The notes below the pieces were generated by a model. It made no database searches. It saw only the letters and a list, made by a program, of their open reading frames with translations, and was not told where the DNA came from. Of a DNA stretch of 59,979 nt, positions 17,276 through 25,875 are shown piece after piece; the first letter of the stretch is position 1; each line of letters starts with the position of its first letter. The translations under genes and the position numbers were made by a program. This DNA comes from Prevotella sp. (lineage in GTDB: Bacteria > Bacteroidota > Bacteroidia > Bacteroidales > Bacteroidaceae), in assembly GCA_017650905.1 (NCBI GenBank), contig JAGCDZ010000051.1, positions 1 to 59,979 of the forward strand, written 5' to 3'.

Positions 17276-18541
17276 TTACCTCTCACCTTTTATCTCTTCA
17301 ATCTCAAATCCGGCCTCGCGCAGGCTATGCCAGAAGTGAGGGTAGGATTTGGTCACCACCTGCGGGTTGTTGATAATCAGACTGCCCGACTTCATGGCGA
17401 AGGGTGCGAATGAGAGGGCCATACGGTGGTCGTTGTAGGTGTCGATGCCTTCTTCCATCGATGGCTCGCAGCGTTCTCCGTCCCAGAAGAGCTCACTGTC
17501 GTTGCGGTCGTGGAGCACATAGCCCAGTTTCCGCATTTCGCGCTTCATGGCCTCGATGCGGTCGGTCTCCTTGATCTTCAGTGTGGCCAGACCCTTGAAG
17601 TAGAAGGTGATGTCGAGGGCGGCACAGGCTACGATTACCGTCTGTGCAAGGTCGGGTGAGTTCACGAAGTCGTATTCCAGTTTCGGCACCCGGCGGCCGT
17701 TGCACTTCAGCGTCACGTTCTGAGGCTTGCCCGAAGTCTTCGACTGGAAGATGGTCTTCACGCCCAGAAGACTGAAGATATACCTTACCACAGAGTCGCC
17801 CTGCTTCGAGCCGTCCATCAGTCCGTTGAGTGTCACCTGTGCCTCGCGGTCGTTGGTCAGGGCCAATATCTCATACCAGTAGCTGGCGCCGCTCCAGTCG
17901 TTCTCAATCACGTAGTCGCGGTTCACGTAGGGCTTCGGCTTCACGGTGATGGTGTCGTTGGAGGTCCATTCGGCATCAGCACCGTATTCGCGCATCATCC
18001 ACAGCGTCAGATCGATGTAGGGGCGCGAGATGATTTCACCCGTCAGTTTCACCTCGAGTCCTTTCTTCAGCACAGGACCGATCATCAGCAGTGCCGAGAT
18101 ATACTGCGAGCTCACGCTGCCTTCGATCTCCAGCTCACCACCTTCGATGGTCTTTCCCGTGATGCGGAGTGGGGGATAGCCTTCCGCACCCTCGTAGGTG
18201 ATGTCGGCACCCAGCTTGCGCAAGGCATCTACCAGAATGCCGATGGGGCGCTGCTTCATGCGGGCGGTACCCGTGAGCACATGCGTTCCTCTCATAACAC
18301 TCAGATAGGCTGTCATAAAACGCATGGCGGTACCTGCAGCCTTGATGTCTATCACTTCCGGCATGTAACGGAGGGCATTGAGAATCACCTTCGTGTCGTC
18401 GCAGTCGGAAAGGTTCTGGGGCATCTGTCGCCCGCCGCTGAGTGCATAGATGATCAGGGCACGGTTTGAGATGCTCTTCGAGGCTGGCAGGCTCACCAAC
18501 ACTTGCTGTTGTTTGGAAGCCTTGATAAGATATTGAGTCAT
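17276..18541 (-). CDS. aroA: 3-phosphoshikimate 1-carboxyvinyltransferase (EPSP synthase)
   Basis: 421 residues from the ATG at 18541 (MTQYLIKASKQQQ), the usual family length. It condenses phosphoenolpyruvate with shikimate-3-phosphate in the shikimate pathway. Seen are PASKSISNRALI near the N-terminus, GTAMRFMTAYLSV, a phosphate-binding SVSSQYISALLM, and the C-terminal LKIKETDRIEAMKREMRKLG and DHRMALSFAP. The frame is open for 39 more codons upstream, but the promoter at 18571-18602 lies inside that extension, so 18541 is the start. It probably heads the transcript that continues into the small membrane protein, porW, porX and tsaE. Confidence 0.95.
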   Translation of the reverse strand: MTQYLIKASKQQQVLVSLPASKSISNRALIIYALSGGRQMPQNLSDCDDTKVILNALRYMPEVIDIKAAGTAMRFMTAYLSVMRGTHVLTGTARMKQRPIGILVDALRKLGADITYEGAEGYPPLRITGKTIEGGELEIEGSVSSQYISALLMIGPVLKKGLEVKLTGEIISRPYIDLTLWMMREYGADAEWTSNDTITVKPKPYVNRDYVIENDWSGASYWYEILALTNDREAQVTLNGLMDGSKQGDSVVRYIFSLLGVKTIFQSKTSGKPQNVTLKCNGRRVPKLEYDFVNSPDLAQTVIVACAALDITFYFKGLATLKIKETDRIEAMKREMRKLGYVLHDRNDSELFWDGERCEPSMEEGIDTYNDHRMALSFAPFAMKSGSLIINNPQVVTKSYPHFWHSLREAGFEIEEIKGER

Positions 18542-18570
18542 TTTCCTGTTGTAGTCTTGATTTCGGGCTG

Positions 18571-18602
18571 CAAAGGTATACATTTTTATTGGTATAAACA
18601 AA
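18571..18602 (-). promoter_or_regulatory. Consensus promoter for aroA
   Basis: On the minus strand, TTTG (18602-18599), 20 nt, TACCTTTG (18578-18571). Leader of about 23 nt to the aroA ATG at 18541. Confidence 0.85.
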
Positions 18603-18649
18603 TCTGACATTAAAAAAACACTTAAAAATCGAAAAAAGTGGCCGGAAAA

Positions 18650-18681
18650 TTTGGTCAAACGGAAAAATGTGTGTACTTTTG
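18650..18681 (+). promoter_or_regulatory. Consensus promoter for tRNA-Pro
   Basis: TTTG (18650-18653), 20 nt, TACTTTTG (18674-18681). It points to the tRNA, which starts 45 bp downstream, and is divergent from the aroA promoter. Confidence 0.8.
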
Positions 18682-18726
18682 CACCCGCATTCGACCAAAC
18701 GGTCAGTTGCTAAGCTTATTTAGGAT

Positions 18727-18802
18727 CGGGATTTAGCGCAGTTGGTAGCGCACACGTCTGGGGGGCGCGAGGTCGCTGGTTCGAGTCCAGTAATCCCGAC
18801 CA
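18727..18802 (+). tRNA. tRNA-Pro (GGG)
   Basis: 76 nt including an encoded CCA. The acceptor stem CGGGATT / AATCCCG is perfect, the D stem is GCGC / GCGC, the anticodon loop CTGGGGG gives anticodon GGG, and the T arm GCTGG-TTCGAGT-CCAGT is standard. The anticodon stem CACGT / GCGCG has an A-C opposition at 28-42 where a Watson-Crick pair is expected, plus a T-G pair at its base. A strong terminator follows. Confidence 0.95.
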
Positions 18803-18809
18803 AAACAAG

Positions 18810-18838
18810 AAAAGGCATCCGGAAGGGTGCCTTTTTTG
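18810..18838 (+). terminator. Rho-independent terminator after tRNA-Pro
   Basis: AAAGGCATCC, loop GGAA, GGGTGCCTTT with a run of T. It starts 8 bp after the tRNA CCA and lies just before the convergent preA gene. Confidence 0.85.
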
Positions 18839-18857
18839 TGTCATCAACCATTGTGTT

Positions 18858-20321
18858 TTATTCCTGTTTCTTCATGATGCGCTTCGTCAGGCCGATGGCG
18901 CCGACAGGGCAGACCAGACGGCAGAGGTGACAACCTACACATTTGATGCCAATCAGACGGGGCAGGCGGGTGTCTTTGTCGAAGACGATGGCCTGATGCC
19001 CACCGTCGCTGCACGACACCTCACAGCGTCCGCAGCCGATGCACCGTGTCTTGTCGAACTTCGGATAGATGATTGTTTCGCGGTCCAGATGGTCGGGCTT
19101 CTTGAACTTCGGCAACAGCTCACCTACCAATGCCTGCAACTCGCTGATGCCGCGCTTGGCCATATAGCGCTGCAAACCTAAGATGAGGTCGTCGATGATA
19201 CGATAGCCGTACTGCATCACAGCTGTACACACCTGCACGTTGCCGCAGCCCAGCTGGATATACTCCAGGGCGTCGCGCCACGTCTCGATACCGCCGATAC
19301 CGCTCAGTTCTGTCTTCATAGGCATCTGTGCCAGTTCCAGGATATGACGCAGGGCGATGGGTCTCACAGCGCGTCCGGAATAGCCCGAGACGGTGCGGTT
19401 GCCTGACACTTCTGCATCGGTATCCATCGTCACCGACTTGATGGTGTTGATGGCGGATATGGCGTCGGCACCTGCCTCTACACAGGCCTCTCCTGGTTCA
19501 GTGATATGCGAGATATTGGGTGTCATCTTCGGAATGACGGGAATCTTCACACTGTTTTTCACGCAGGCGGTATAGGTCTTCACCAGTTCTGGACTCTGAC
19601 CGACGTCGCTGCCCATGCCCTCATGCTTCATCTGCGGACATGAGAAGTTCAGTTCCACCGCGTCGCAGCCAGCCTCCTCGGCCATCTTCGCCAGTGCAAT
19701 CCACTCTTCTTCGGTCTGTCCCATGATCGAGGCTATCACCACCTTCGTGGGGTAGTTCTGCTTCAGTCGGCGCAGAAAGTCGAAATCCATGTCCACGGGG
19801 TTCTCGCTCAGTTGCTCCATGTTGCGGAAACCGTAGAAGTCGCCGTGGGTGGCATCATAGTGCATGGCGTCGAAGCGTGGCGACACCTCTTTGATTTCCT
19901 GCAGGCAAATTGTCTTGTAATATACGCCTGCCCAGCCGGCTTCGAAGGCGCGTGCCACCATCTCATAGTTGGTACATACGGCCGACGAGGCGAGGAAGAA
20001 GGGGTTCTCGCACTTGATGCCGCAGAACTCGATTTGGAGGGAGGGGTAGTGGCTGTCGTCCACGTCGTCGGGGTGGATGCTACGCAGTATCTCCTTGATG
20101 TGGATGGGCCAGTTGTAGTGGATACAGGCCTGCTCTGCGCGTTCCAGGTCTTCATCGCAACAGTCCTTCACCCAGCGCAGGGCGGGCTTGTGGTTATCGA
20201 AACGGATGGCGCGGATGGCGCGTGCTGGATCACCGTTTCCGCAGGCTTTGGTGCAAGGCGCATCCTGACAAAGCAGACATCGGTTCGCCTCCTCGTAGAT
20301 ATTAATTCTTCTCGTATTCAT
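18858..20321 (-). CDS. preA: PreA-type dihydropyrimidine dehydrogenase with an extra N-terminal Fe-S-type segment
   Basis: 487 residues from the ATG at 20321; the codon three positions upstream that is also open is TTG. Residues ~85-400 form the FMN-binding dihydropyrimidine/dihydroorotate dehydrogenase barrel, with the catalytic Cys region VELNFSCPQMKHEGMG. The C-terminus carries two ferredoxin-type [4Fe-4S] motifs, CIGCGRCEVSC and CVGCHLCRLVCPVG. It reduces uracil or thymine. E. coli PreA is about 411 residues; here ~75 additional N-terminal residues contain CLLCQDAPCTKACGNGDP and a later CCDEDLERAEQAC, resembling the Fe-S segment normally found at the start of the partner subunit PreT or GltD. 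No PreT gene is in view. It has a -7 box at 20357-20364. Confidence 0.88.
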   Translation of the reverse strand: MNTRRINIYEEANRCLLCQDAPCTKACGNGDPARAIRAIRFDNHKPALRWVKDCCDEDLERAEQACIHYNWPIHIKEILRSIHPDDVDDSHYPSLQIEFCGIKCENPFFLASSAVCTNYEMVARAFEAGWAGVYYKTICLQEIKEVSPRFDAMHYDATHGDFYGFRNMEQLSENPVDMDFDFLRRLKQNYPTKVVIASIMGQTEEEWIALAKMAEEAGCDAVELNFSCPQMKHEGMGSDVGQSPELVKTYTACVKNSVKIPVIPKMTPNISHITEPGEACVEAGADAISAINTIKSVTMDTDAEVSGNRTVSGYSGRAVRPIALRHILELAQMPMKTELSGIGGIETWRDALEYIQLGCGNVQVCTAVMQYGYRIIDDLILGLQRYMAKRGISELQALVGELLPKFKKPDHLDRETIIYPKFDKTRCIGCGRCEVSCSDGGHQAIVFDKDTRLPRLIGIKCVGCHLCRLVCPVGAIGLTKRIMKKQE

Positions 20322-20575
20322 AGACGTCAAATCTTGTTTAAATTGGTTTTATTTCGCAAAGATAAGCATTTTTTCCGTAACTTCCTAATTTTTTATTCAT
20401 AAAATCATAAAAAGGCATCCTTGGGGGGTAAAATTTTTCTGCAACCTTAAAATCTTTTCCTTTCTGCCTCGTTTTGCGGTATGCCTATGAAAAACTCCTT
20501 CGTGCACTAAGAAAATTTTTCGCGATAGTTATGCCGCAAATTTCGTTGCTTTATGTCGTTTTTGCATCAATAATG

Positions 20576-20607
20576 CAAAGGTACGAAATTTTCCTGAATT
20601 ATGCAAG
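20576..20607 (-). promoter_or_regulatory. Leftward orphan promoter
   Basis: On the minus strand, CTTG (20607-20604), 20 nt, TACCTTTG (20583-20576). The next gene to the left, preA, starts 250 bp away and has its own -7 box, so the product of this promoter is unknown. Confidence 0.5.
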
Positions 20608-20633
20608 AAAAACGGCATTTTTTCAAAAAAATG

Positions 20634-20820
20634 CAAGTTATAAAGTTATAACTTATTCACTTTGGACATTTAGGTTCTCGATTTGCCAAATACTGTATTA
20701 TATAATTTATATATATTCTAATATATATAAATTTAATATTACAAATTAATAATTCTCTACTTTATGCTTACGAAGTATTCCAATACCCAAATGTCCAAAG
20801 TGAATAAGTGAATAACTTGC
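20634..20820. repeat. Large inverted repeat flanking an AT-rich core
   Basis: A perfect 21-bp inverted repeat (20651-20671 and 20789-20809; core ACTTTGGACATTT) is extended by GCAAGTTAT (20634-20642) and ATAACTTGC (20812-20820). The 117-bp interior is very AT-rich (runs of TATATA). It could be an invertible segment, a miniature transposable element, or an unusual hairpin. Confidence 0.75.
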
Positions 20821-20901
20821 GATTACTTTGACTTTGTCGAACTATCCCATTCGAAAAACCTTCCTGTCATAATTGAATATTTGAATAAATGAATATATAA
20901 A

Positions 20902-20940
20902 AGGACTGCCTCGGAAGACAGTCCTGATCAGTTCCTTTTA
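20902..20940 (+). terminator. Hairpin followed by T-rich tail
   Basis: AGGACTG (20902-20908) pairs with CAGTCCT (20919-20925) around a 10-nt loop, and a T-rich stretch follows after 10 nt. No gene upstream on this strand explains it; it may insulate the next operon. Confidence 0.45.
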
Positions 20941-21025
20941 AAGCAAAGGTGAATCCAAATGATGTTAGTAACTAAAAAATGTGGTTAAAGAACACGAAAA
21001 AAATGGCTATTATACAGTGGTTTTA

Positions 21026-21055
21026 TTGCAGTTACAAAAATTTAAAATATCTTTG
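21026..21055 (+). promoter_or_regulatory. Promoter for the thioredoxin-fold/BspA/CotH cluster
   Basis: TTG (21026-21028), 19 nt, TATCTTTG (21048-21055). The ATG is at 21078, giving a short leader. Confidence 0.7.
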
Positions 21056-21077
21056 CATTGTCAAATATCAACCACTT

Positions 21078-23141
21078 ATGAAGCAAACTATCATGACCAC
21101 CTTGCTCGTCCTCGTAGCATTAGTAGGGCAGGCAAAGACTTTTAAGACCATTAAGGCCCCAGAGGCTATGGCGTGTGTGAACGTATTCCGGGGCGAGATC
21201 AGGGCCCGCGAGGTCATCATGCGAGATACGGCAACCACCGTACACTTCACCATCGAGTACCCACAAGGCAATACTTTCCGCTTCGACAAGGGCAGTTATC
21301 TTTTGGACGAAGACGGCAACCGCTATCCCTTACGTTCCTGTGAGGGCATCCCCCTCAATGCTTGGATCAAATCGCCAGAGAACGGCATCACCGATTTCAC
21401 TATGCACTTCGAGCCGCTGCCGAAGACGGTGCAGATCTTCGACTTCACCGAGGGCGACGTGAACGGTGCCTTCATGCTGTTAGGCATCCACGACAAGAAA
21501 TACAAGATAGCGCCTCCGACACTTCAGCAGTTGTCGGACGCCAATCCCTATACCGTGCCTGCCGACTGGTTCACCACCGACACCATCACCATCCGAGGCC
21601 GTTTCGAGGGCTACGATGCAGAGAAGTTCGGCTTCACATCGATGGAGTGCTATTACGAGGATGTGTTCGAGAAGGACGATGCGACACTGGTGCTCGACAT
21701 CGCTCCTGACGGCACCTTCGAGAAGAAGTTCCAGGCCAGTTATCCCATCCATCATCGATTCGTTGCTAACGACTCGAAACTGGGTTTCTATGAACTGCCC
21801 TTCTTTGCCCGTCCTGGCGAGACTATCGACATCACCGTCAAGCCTAACGAGAGTGGATTCTATGAGTGCTACTATAACAGCGGCAGCAGCAAGGAGGTGG
21901 AACGCTGGCTGAAGTCGAATCTGAAAATGAACGACGTGGCTTATCCTTTGCACATGTTTAAGGGGAAGATCAGCGAAGTGGGCGAGGCGACGGAACGCAC
22001 GTGGCAGAATATGCTCTACCGCTTGCAGATGGAGAGTCGTCGCAGTCATTTCACGCCTCTGGAGATGCAACTGGCGCTGGCCGACCTGCAGGTGAATTTC
22101 GCCTATGCCGTGATGGACTACCCAATGTATCATGAGGACGACGTCATGAAATATGAGGTACGTGACGGCGGCTACGAATTGGTGATTCTCGATAGCGTAG
22201 AGTGGCAAGGTTTGCGCAAGATGGAGACTTACCAAGCACTACACCGTGTGGATTTCGATAATCCACTGCTTATCACCAACAACCACTATCCCATCACCCT
22301 CAACCGCATTCAGTTTGCCGGACCCGTCAGGGAGCGTCAGTACGATGGGCTTATCGACGAGAACGGCGTGATAGAGAGTAACGTGGACAACGACAAGATA
22401 ATACTGTCTAATAGTCTTGCGGCCTATCGCGAACTGATGGGTAGCGAAGGCGACAATTTCATGGCCCAGCTCTCCACTTATAAGTTTATGCTCGGTTACT
22501 TCAACGGCTGGCGCAAAAATGAAGACCTCTATTCAAGAATCCTCGCCGACACGACCATCACTGCTGAGATGCGTGAGAAGGCCGCTGCCGCCATTCAGAC
22601 CGTCGGCAAGATGATGCCGCTCTATCTGGACGCCATCTCGCACCCGGTGATTCACCAGAAGGCTGAGCAGTTCTATGCCTATAAGATGGCGCAGACGGAA
22701 TTCTCGACACCGCTGCCTGCCGATAACGCCTCTGCCGACCTCATCCGCTCGCTGTGTGCAAAGTATCCCGGGCGATATCTCATGATCGACTTCTGGGGAA
22801 TGGGCTGCGGGCCTTGTAGATCGGCCATCGAACAGAGTAAAGCCCTGCGTGCAGAAGTGGCCAAACGCGACGACATCAAACTGGTATTCATTGCTGAGGA
22901 GCGCACAGCCGAGGGTAGCGAGGCTTATCACAACTATGTCAAGGAATGGCTCGCCGACGAGGAGACCATCTGTTTGGGCAAAATTGACTTTACCCGTATG
23001 CAGGAGCTCTTCCGCTTCAACGGCATCCCGCATTACGAGACGATAACGCCCGAAGGCCGCCGCGTGCGCGACGATCTCCAGATTACTGGTCATTTCAACA
23101 TCGACTACGGATTGAATCGACTGAAGGAGCAGCTTAAATAA
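21078..23141 (+). CDS. Secreted TlpA-like thioredoxin-fold protein
   Basis: 687 residues from the ATG at 21078 (MKQTIMTTLLVLVALVGQAK, a signal peptide). Residues up to ~220 are beta-rich and unrecognised; the middle is helical. The last ~150 residues form a thioredoxin-like domain with YLMIDFWGMGCGPCRSAIEQ, so the CGPC redox pair is intact, and a cis-proline in FRFNGIPHYETI. This layout is common for Bacteroidota periplasmic thiol-disulfide proteins thought to reduce or isomerise exported proteins. Its partners here are an LRR surface protein 15 bp downstream and a CotH kinase after that. Which of them it serves, if any, cannot be read. Confidence 0.8.
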   Translation: MKQTIMTTLLVLVALVGQAKTFKTIKAPEAMACVNVFRGEIRAREVIMRDTATTVHFTIEYPQGNTFRFDKGSYLLDEDGNRYPLRSCEGIPLNAWIKSPENGITDFTMHFEPLPKTVQIFDFTEGDVNGAFMLLGIHDKKYKIAPPTLQQLSDANPYTVPADWFTTDTITIRGRFEGYDAEKFGFTSMECYYEDVFEKDDATLVLDIAPDGTFEKKFQASYPIHHRFVANDSKLGFYELPFFARPGETIDITVKPNESGFYECYYNSGSSKEVERWLKSNLKMNDVAYPLHMFKGKISEVGEATERTWQNMLYRLQMESRRSHFTPLEMQLALADLQVNFAYAVMDYPMYHEDDVMKYEVRDGGYELVILDSVEWQGLRKMETYQALHRVDFDNPLLITNNHYPITLNRIQFAGPVRERQYDGLIDENGVIESNVDNDKIILSNSLAAYRELMGSEGDNFMAQLSTYKFMLGYFNGWRKNEDLYSRILADTTITAEMREKAAAAIQTVGKMMPLYLDAISHPVIHQKAEQFYAYKMAQTEFSTPLPADNASADLIRSLCAKYPGRYLMIDFWGMGCGPCRSAIEQSKALRAEVAKRDDIKLVFIAEERTAEGSEAYHNYVKEWLADEETICLGKIDFTRMQELFRFNGIPHYETITPEGRRVRDDLQITGHFNIDYGLNRLKEQLK

Positions 23142-23156
23142 TAAGAGCAGCCGCCT

Positions 23157-25853
23157 ATGAAGAATCAAACACGGATGAAGCAAACTAATATGATGGGAAA
23201 AAGTTTAACCATTGTTCTTTTTATTATTATGAGTATGTACGGTGGAAAAGTATCTGCCGACAACATTCAAGTTCCTAATGCCGATAATGTCCTCATCTAT
23301 TACAACTGGGGCAATGAAGAAAAAACGGAGTTATCTGTCACCTATAGAGGAGAATATGTAAACGACTTTGAAAACGAGTATGTCGGAGATATTGTGATCC
23401 CAGAGACAGTCAACTATCGGGGTAAGACCTATAAGGTAACCTCAATCGGCAGAGATGCTTTCCGATTCAATGAGAAAGTGACTTCTGTGACCATCCCCAA
23501 GAGCGTGACATCTATCGGCGAGGCTGCTTTCTGGGATTGTAGTAGCCTTAATTCAATCACACTTCCAGAGGGAATAACCCATATAGGAGAAGTCGCTTTC
23601 CACGCTTGCAGTAGCCTTGTTTCCGTGAAGGTGTTATGCAGTCCTTCCTATGATAGGTATGTATTCGAAGACTGTACTCAATTAAGAGAAGTGTCTTTTG
23701 ATTGCGAGACAGTTGTACCATTGTTTTCTTCGATGTATTCCTTAGAGACCGTTCGTCTGTCGGATAAGGTGACATCTATCATCGATTTCGCTTTCGGGGG
23801 TTGTTATGCACTCTCGTCGATCACACTGCCTGAGCATCTCTCGACTATCGGCGAATATGCTTTTGATGGTTGTAAGAGCCTTCAGTCGATTAATATTCCC
23901 CGAAGTGTAGAGGTGATCGGACCTCGGGCCTTCTCTTGGAGCGGATTAACCTCGATTACGATTCCCGGAAATGGTGAGACGACTATTGGGAATGAGGCCT
24001 TCAGGGGTTGTGAAAACATCGAGTCTATTCATATCGGCGATGGTGTGAAGACGATTGGTGAGATGGCTTTCAATGAGTGCTTTAGTGCCAAGTCGCTTGT
24101 TATCGGCAACCATGTGTCGGACATAGGTGCTCAGGCTTTCGCCTATTGTGCCTTGGAGACGGTCACCATGGGCAGTGGTGTCAGGTTTGTAGGTCAGGGC
24201 GCTTTCTTCTCCTGGAACAGCCTGGCCACCCTCCGCATCTCTGATATTTCAGCCTGGTGCGGCATCTCTTTCGAAGATATGGAGGCGAATCCATTATCAC
24301 TGACAGGACACCTCTATTTAGGTGACAATGAGATCACGGATCTGGTGATTCCTGAGGGTACAACGATCATCAACTCTGGGGTGTTCCACAATGGGAAAGG
24401 ACTTACGTCGGTAGTGATTCCCGGCAGTGTGAAGACTATTGGCGACAATGCCTTCGAGTGGTGTGAAAACCTCACCTCAGTCACACTCAATGAAGGAACA
24501 GAGCGCATCGGACAAAATGCTTTCTGGGGATGTAGCAATATCAAGGAGCTAAGCATTCCCAATAGTGTGAAAGAACTCGGTCTTCAGTCTTTCGCTTATT
24601 GTGAGGCTCTGACGTCGGTGAAGTTCGGCAATGGCCTGACATCGATAGGCGGTGCGGCTTTCGAAAGTTGTACCAGTCTGAAAACCGTGCAGCTGCCTTC
24701 GAGCCTGAAGACTATTGGCGGTAGCGCATTTATACGATGCAATCAGTTGGAAACCCTTGACCTGCCTGAGCATCTGGAGACGATTGGGGCATACGCTTTT
24801 ATGGATTGTACAGGGCTAAAATCCATCAGTCTGCCTGATGAGTTGACAACGGTAAAGCAGTATGCCTTTGTCCGTTGCTCGGCATTGGAGTCCATTGTGA
24901 TAGGCAAGAACGTCAACGCATTCGGCATGTGTGCTTTTGAGGAATGTTTTAGTCTGACGGCTGTCCATGTTCCTGACGTGGCTACATGGTGCAGGATCAG
25001 TTTTGACGATCTGGCTTCCAATCCGCTCTTATATGCAGGTCATTTGTATATAAATAATGAGGAAATCACCGACTTGGTGATTCCTGATGGGATTACAGAA
25101 TTAAAGAGTTGGGCTTTTATCAATTTCACTGGCCTCAAGTCTGTCACGATACCAGGTAGTGTGACTACAATGGGCGTGGAAACGTTCTCGAGTTGTCAAC
25201 AGTTGGAAACAGTGACCCTTGGCGATGGGGTCGGTCTGGGTGAATCTACTTTCAACCTTTGCAACAATCTGTCGCAAGTCAATTTCCTTGGCGCCGTTAG
25301 CTGGTTCGGCATGTGGGCTTTCGCTTTTTGCCCCAGCCTGAAATCAGTAGAGTTTAAAGCGGGCACAACTACCATCGGCAATGCTGCCTTTGAGGGATGT
25401 ACGGGGTTGGAGTCTGTAATCATCCCCGATGGTGTGTTGACGATTGAGTCGCATTGCTTCGATGGGTGCACAAGCCTTACATCCATTGCCATACCCGAGA
25501 GTGTGACAAGCATAGGTGTATGTTTTATTCTTAATTGTACGGCAATGACCGATCTCTATATTCATCAGACTACACCGCTTGAAATTATCAGAAAGACCTT
25601 TGATGATGAAATGAAACAGCAGCTGACGTTACATGTGCCGTCTGGCTGTAAGGAGGTTTACAGTTCTGCGCCTTATTGGATGGATTTCTCTAAAATCGTC
25701 GACGATATACCTTCAGACATCTCATCCGTCACGGTTAACTCGGAGGATGCTGTTATCTTCGACTTGAAAGGCAATCGTATCAACGCCCTTCAGCATGGTA
25801 TCAATATCATCAGAAAGAAGGATGGTCAGGTCGTAAAAATTTTCAAAGAATAG
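23157..25853 (+). CDS. BspA-like leucine-rich-repeat surface protein with C-terminal sorting-type tail
   Basis: 898 residues. A signal peptide (ending near GGKVSADN) is followed by some two dozen TpLRR/BspA repeats of about 23 residues (consensus TSIGxxAFxxCxxLxSVTIPxSV), running from residue ~70 to ~820. The last ~35 residues (AVIFDLKGNRI, HGINIIRKKDGQVVKIF) look like the short tail that ends many Prevotella surface proteins and resembles a type A T9SS sorting signal (a YDLxGRxV-like strand). With porX and porW in the window, T9SS export is a reasonable inference. BspA proteins of Tannerella and Treponema bind fibronectin and host cells. Genes before and after are 15 and 22 bp away, so a three-gene operon is likely. 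Confidence 0.88.
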   Translation: MKNQTRMKQTNMMGKSLTIVLFIIMSMYGGKVSADNIQVPNADNVLIYYNWGNEEKTELSVTYRGEYVNDFENEYVGDIVIPETVNYRGKTYKVTSIGRDAFRFNEKVTSVTIPKSVTSIGEAAFWDCSSLNSITLPEGITHIGEVAFHACSSLVSVKVLCSPSYDRYVFEDCTQLREVSFDCETVVPLFSSMYSLETVRLSDKVTSIIDFAFGGCYALSSITLPEHLSTIGEYAFDGCKSLQSINIPRSVEVIGPRAFSWSGLTSITIPGNGETTIGNEAFRGCENIESIHIGDGVKTIGEMAFNECFSAKSLVIGNHVSDIGAQAFAYCALETVTMGSGVRFVGQGAFFSWNSLATLRISDISAWCGISFEDMEANPLSLTGHLYLGDNEITDLVIPEGTTIINSGVFHNGKGLTSVVIPGSVKTIGDNAFEWCENLTSVTLNEGTERIGQNAFWGCSNIKELSIPNSVKELGLQSFAYCEALTSVKFGNGLTSIGGAAFESCTSLKTVQLPSSLKTIGGSAFIRCNQLETLDLPEHLETIGAYAFMDCTGLKSISLPDELTTVKQYAFVRCSALESIVIGKNVNAFGMCAFEECFSLTAVHVPDVATWCRISFDDLASNPLLYAGHLYINNEEITDLVIPDGITELKSWAFINFTGLKSVTIPGSVTTMGVETFSSCQQLETVTLGDGVGLGESTFNLCNNLSQVNFLGAVSWFGMWAFAFCPSLKSVEFKAGTTTIGNAAFEGCTGLESVIIPDGVLTIESHCFDGCTSLTSIAIPESVTSIGVCFILNCTAMTDLYIHQTTPLEIIRKTFDDEMKQQLTLHVPSGCKEVYSSAPYWMDFSKIVDDIPSDISSVTVNSEDAVIFDLKGNRINALQHGINIIRKKDGQVVKIFKE

Positions 25854-25875
25854 ATATGAAAAAATTTAGATAATT

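Larger units (their letters stand above)
20331..21077. other. Gene-free AT-rich stretch with promoters and inverted repeats
   Basis: I see no credible coding sequence. On the minus strand there is the preA -7 box TATCTTTG (20364-20357) and, further right, a second leftward promoter CTTG-N20-TACCTTTG (20607-20576) with no gene of its own for ~220 bp, so an untranslated RNA or long preA leader is possible. To the right are a large inverted repeat (20634-20820), a hairpin (20902-20925) and the promoter of the next gene. Confidence 0.6.

Noticed and set aside
20672-20788. AT-rich core of the inverted repeat as a replication origin
   Set aside because: No DnaA-box-like TTATCCACA sequences and no replication-origin genes nearby.
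23157-25853. Periodic repeats in the BspA gene as CRISPR or tandem DNA repeats
   Set aside because: The ~69-bp period reflects 23-residue LRR units with divergent DNA; there are no identical repeats with unique spacers.
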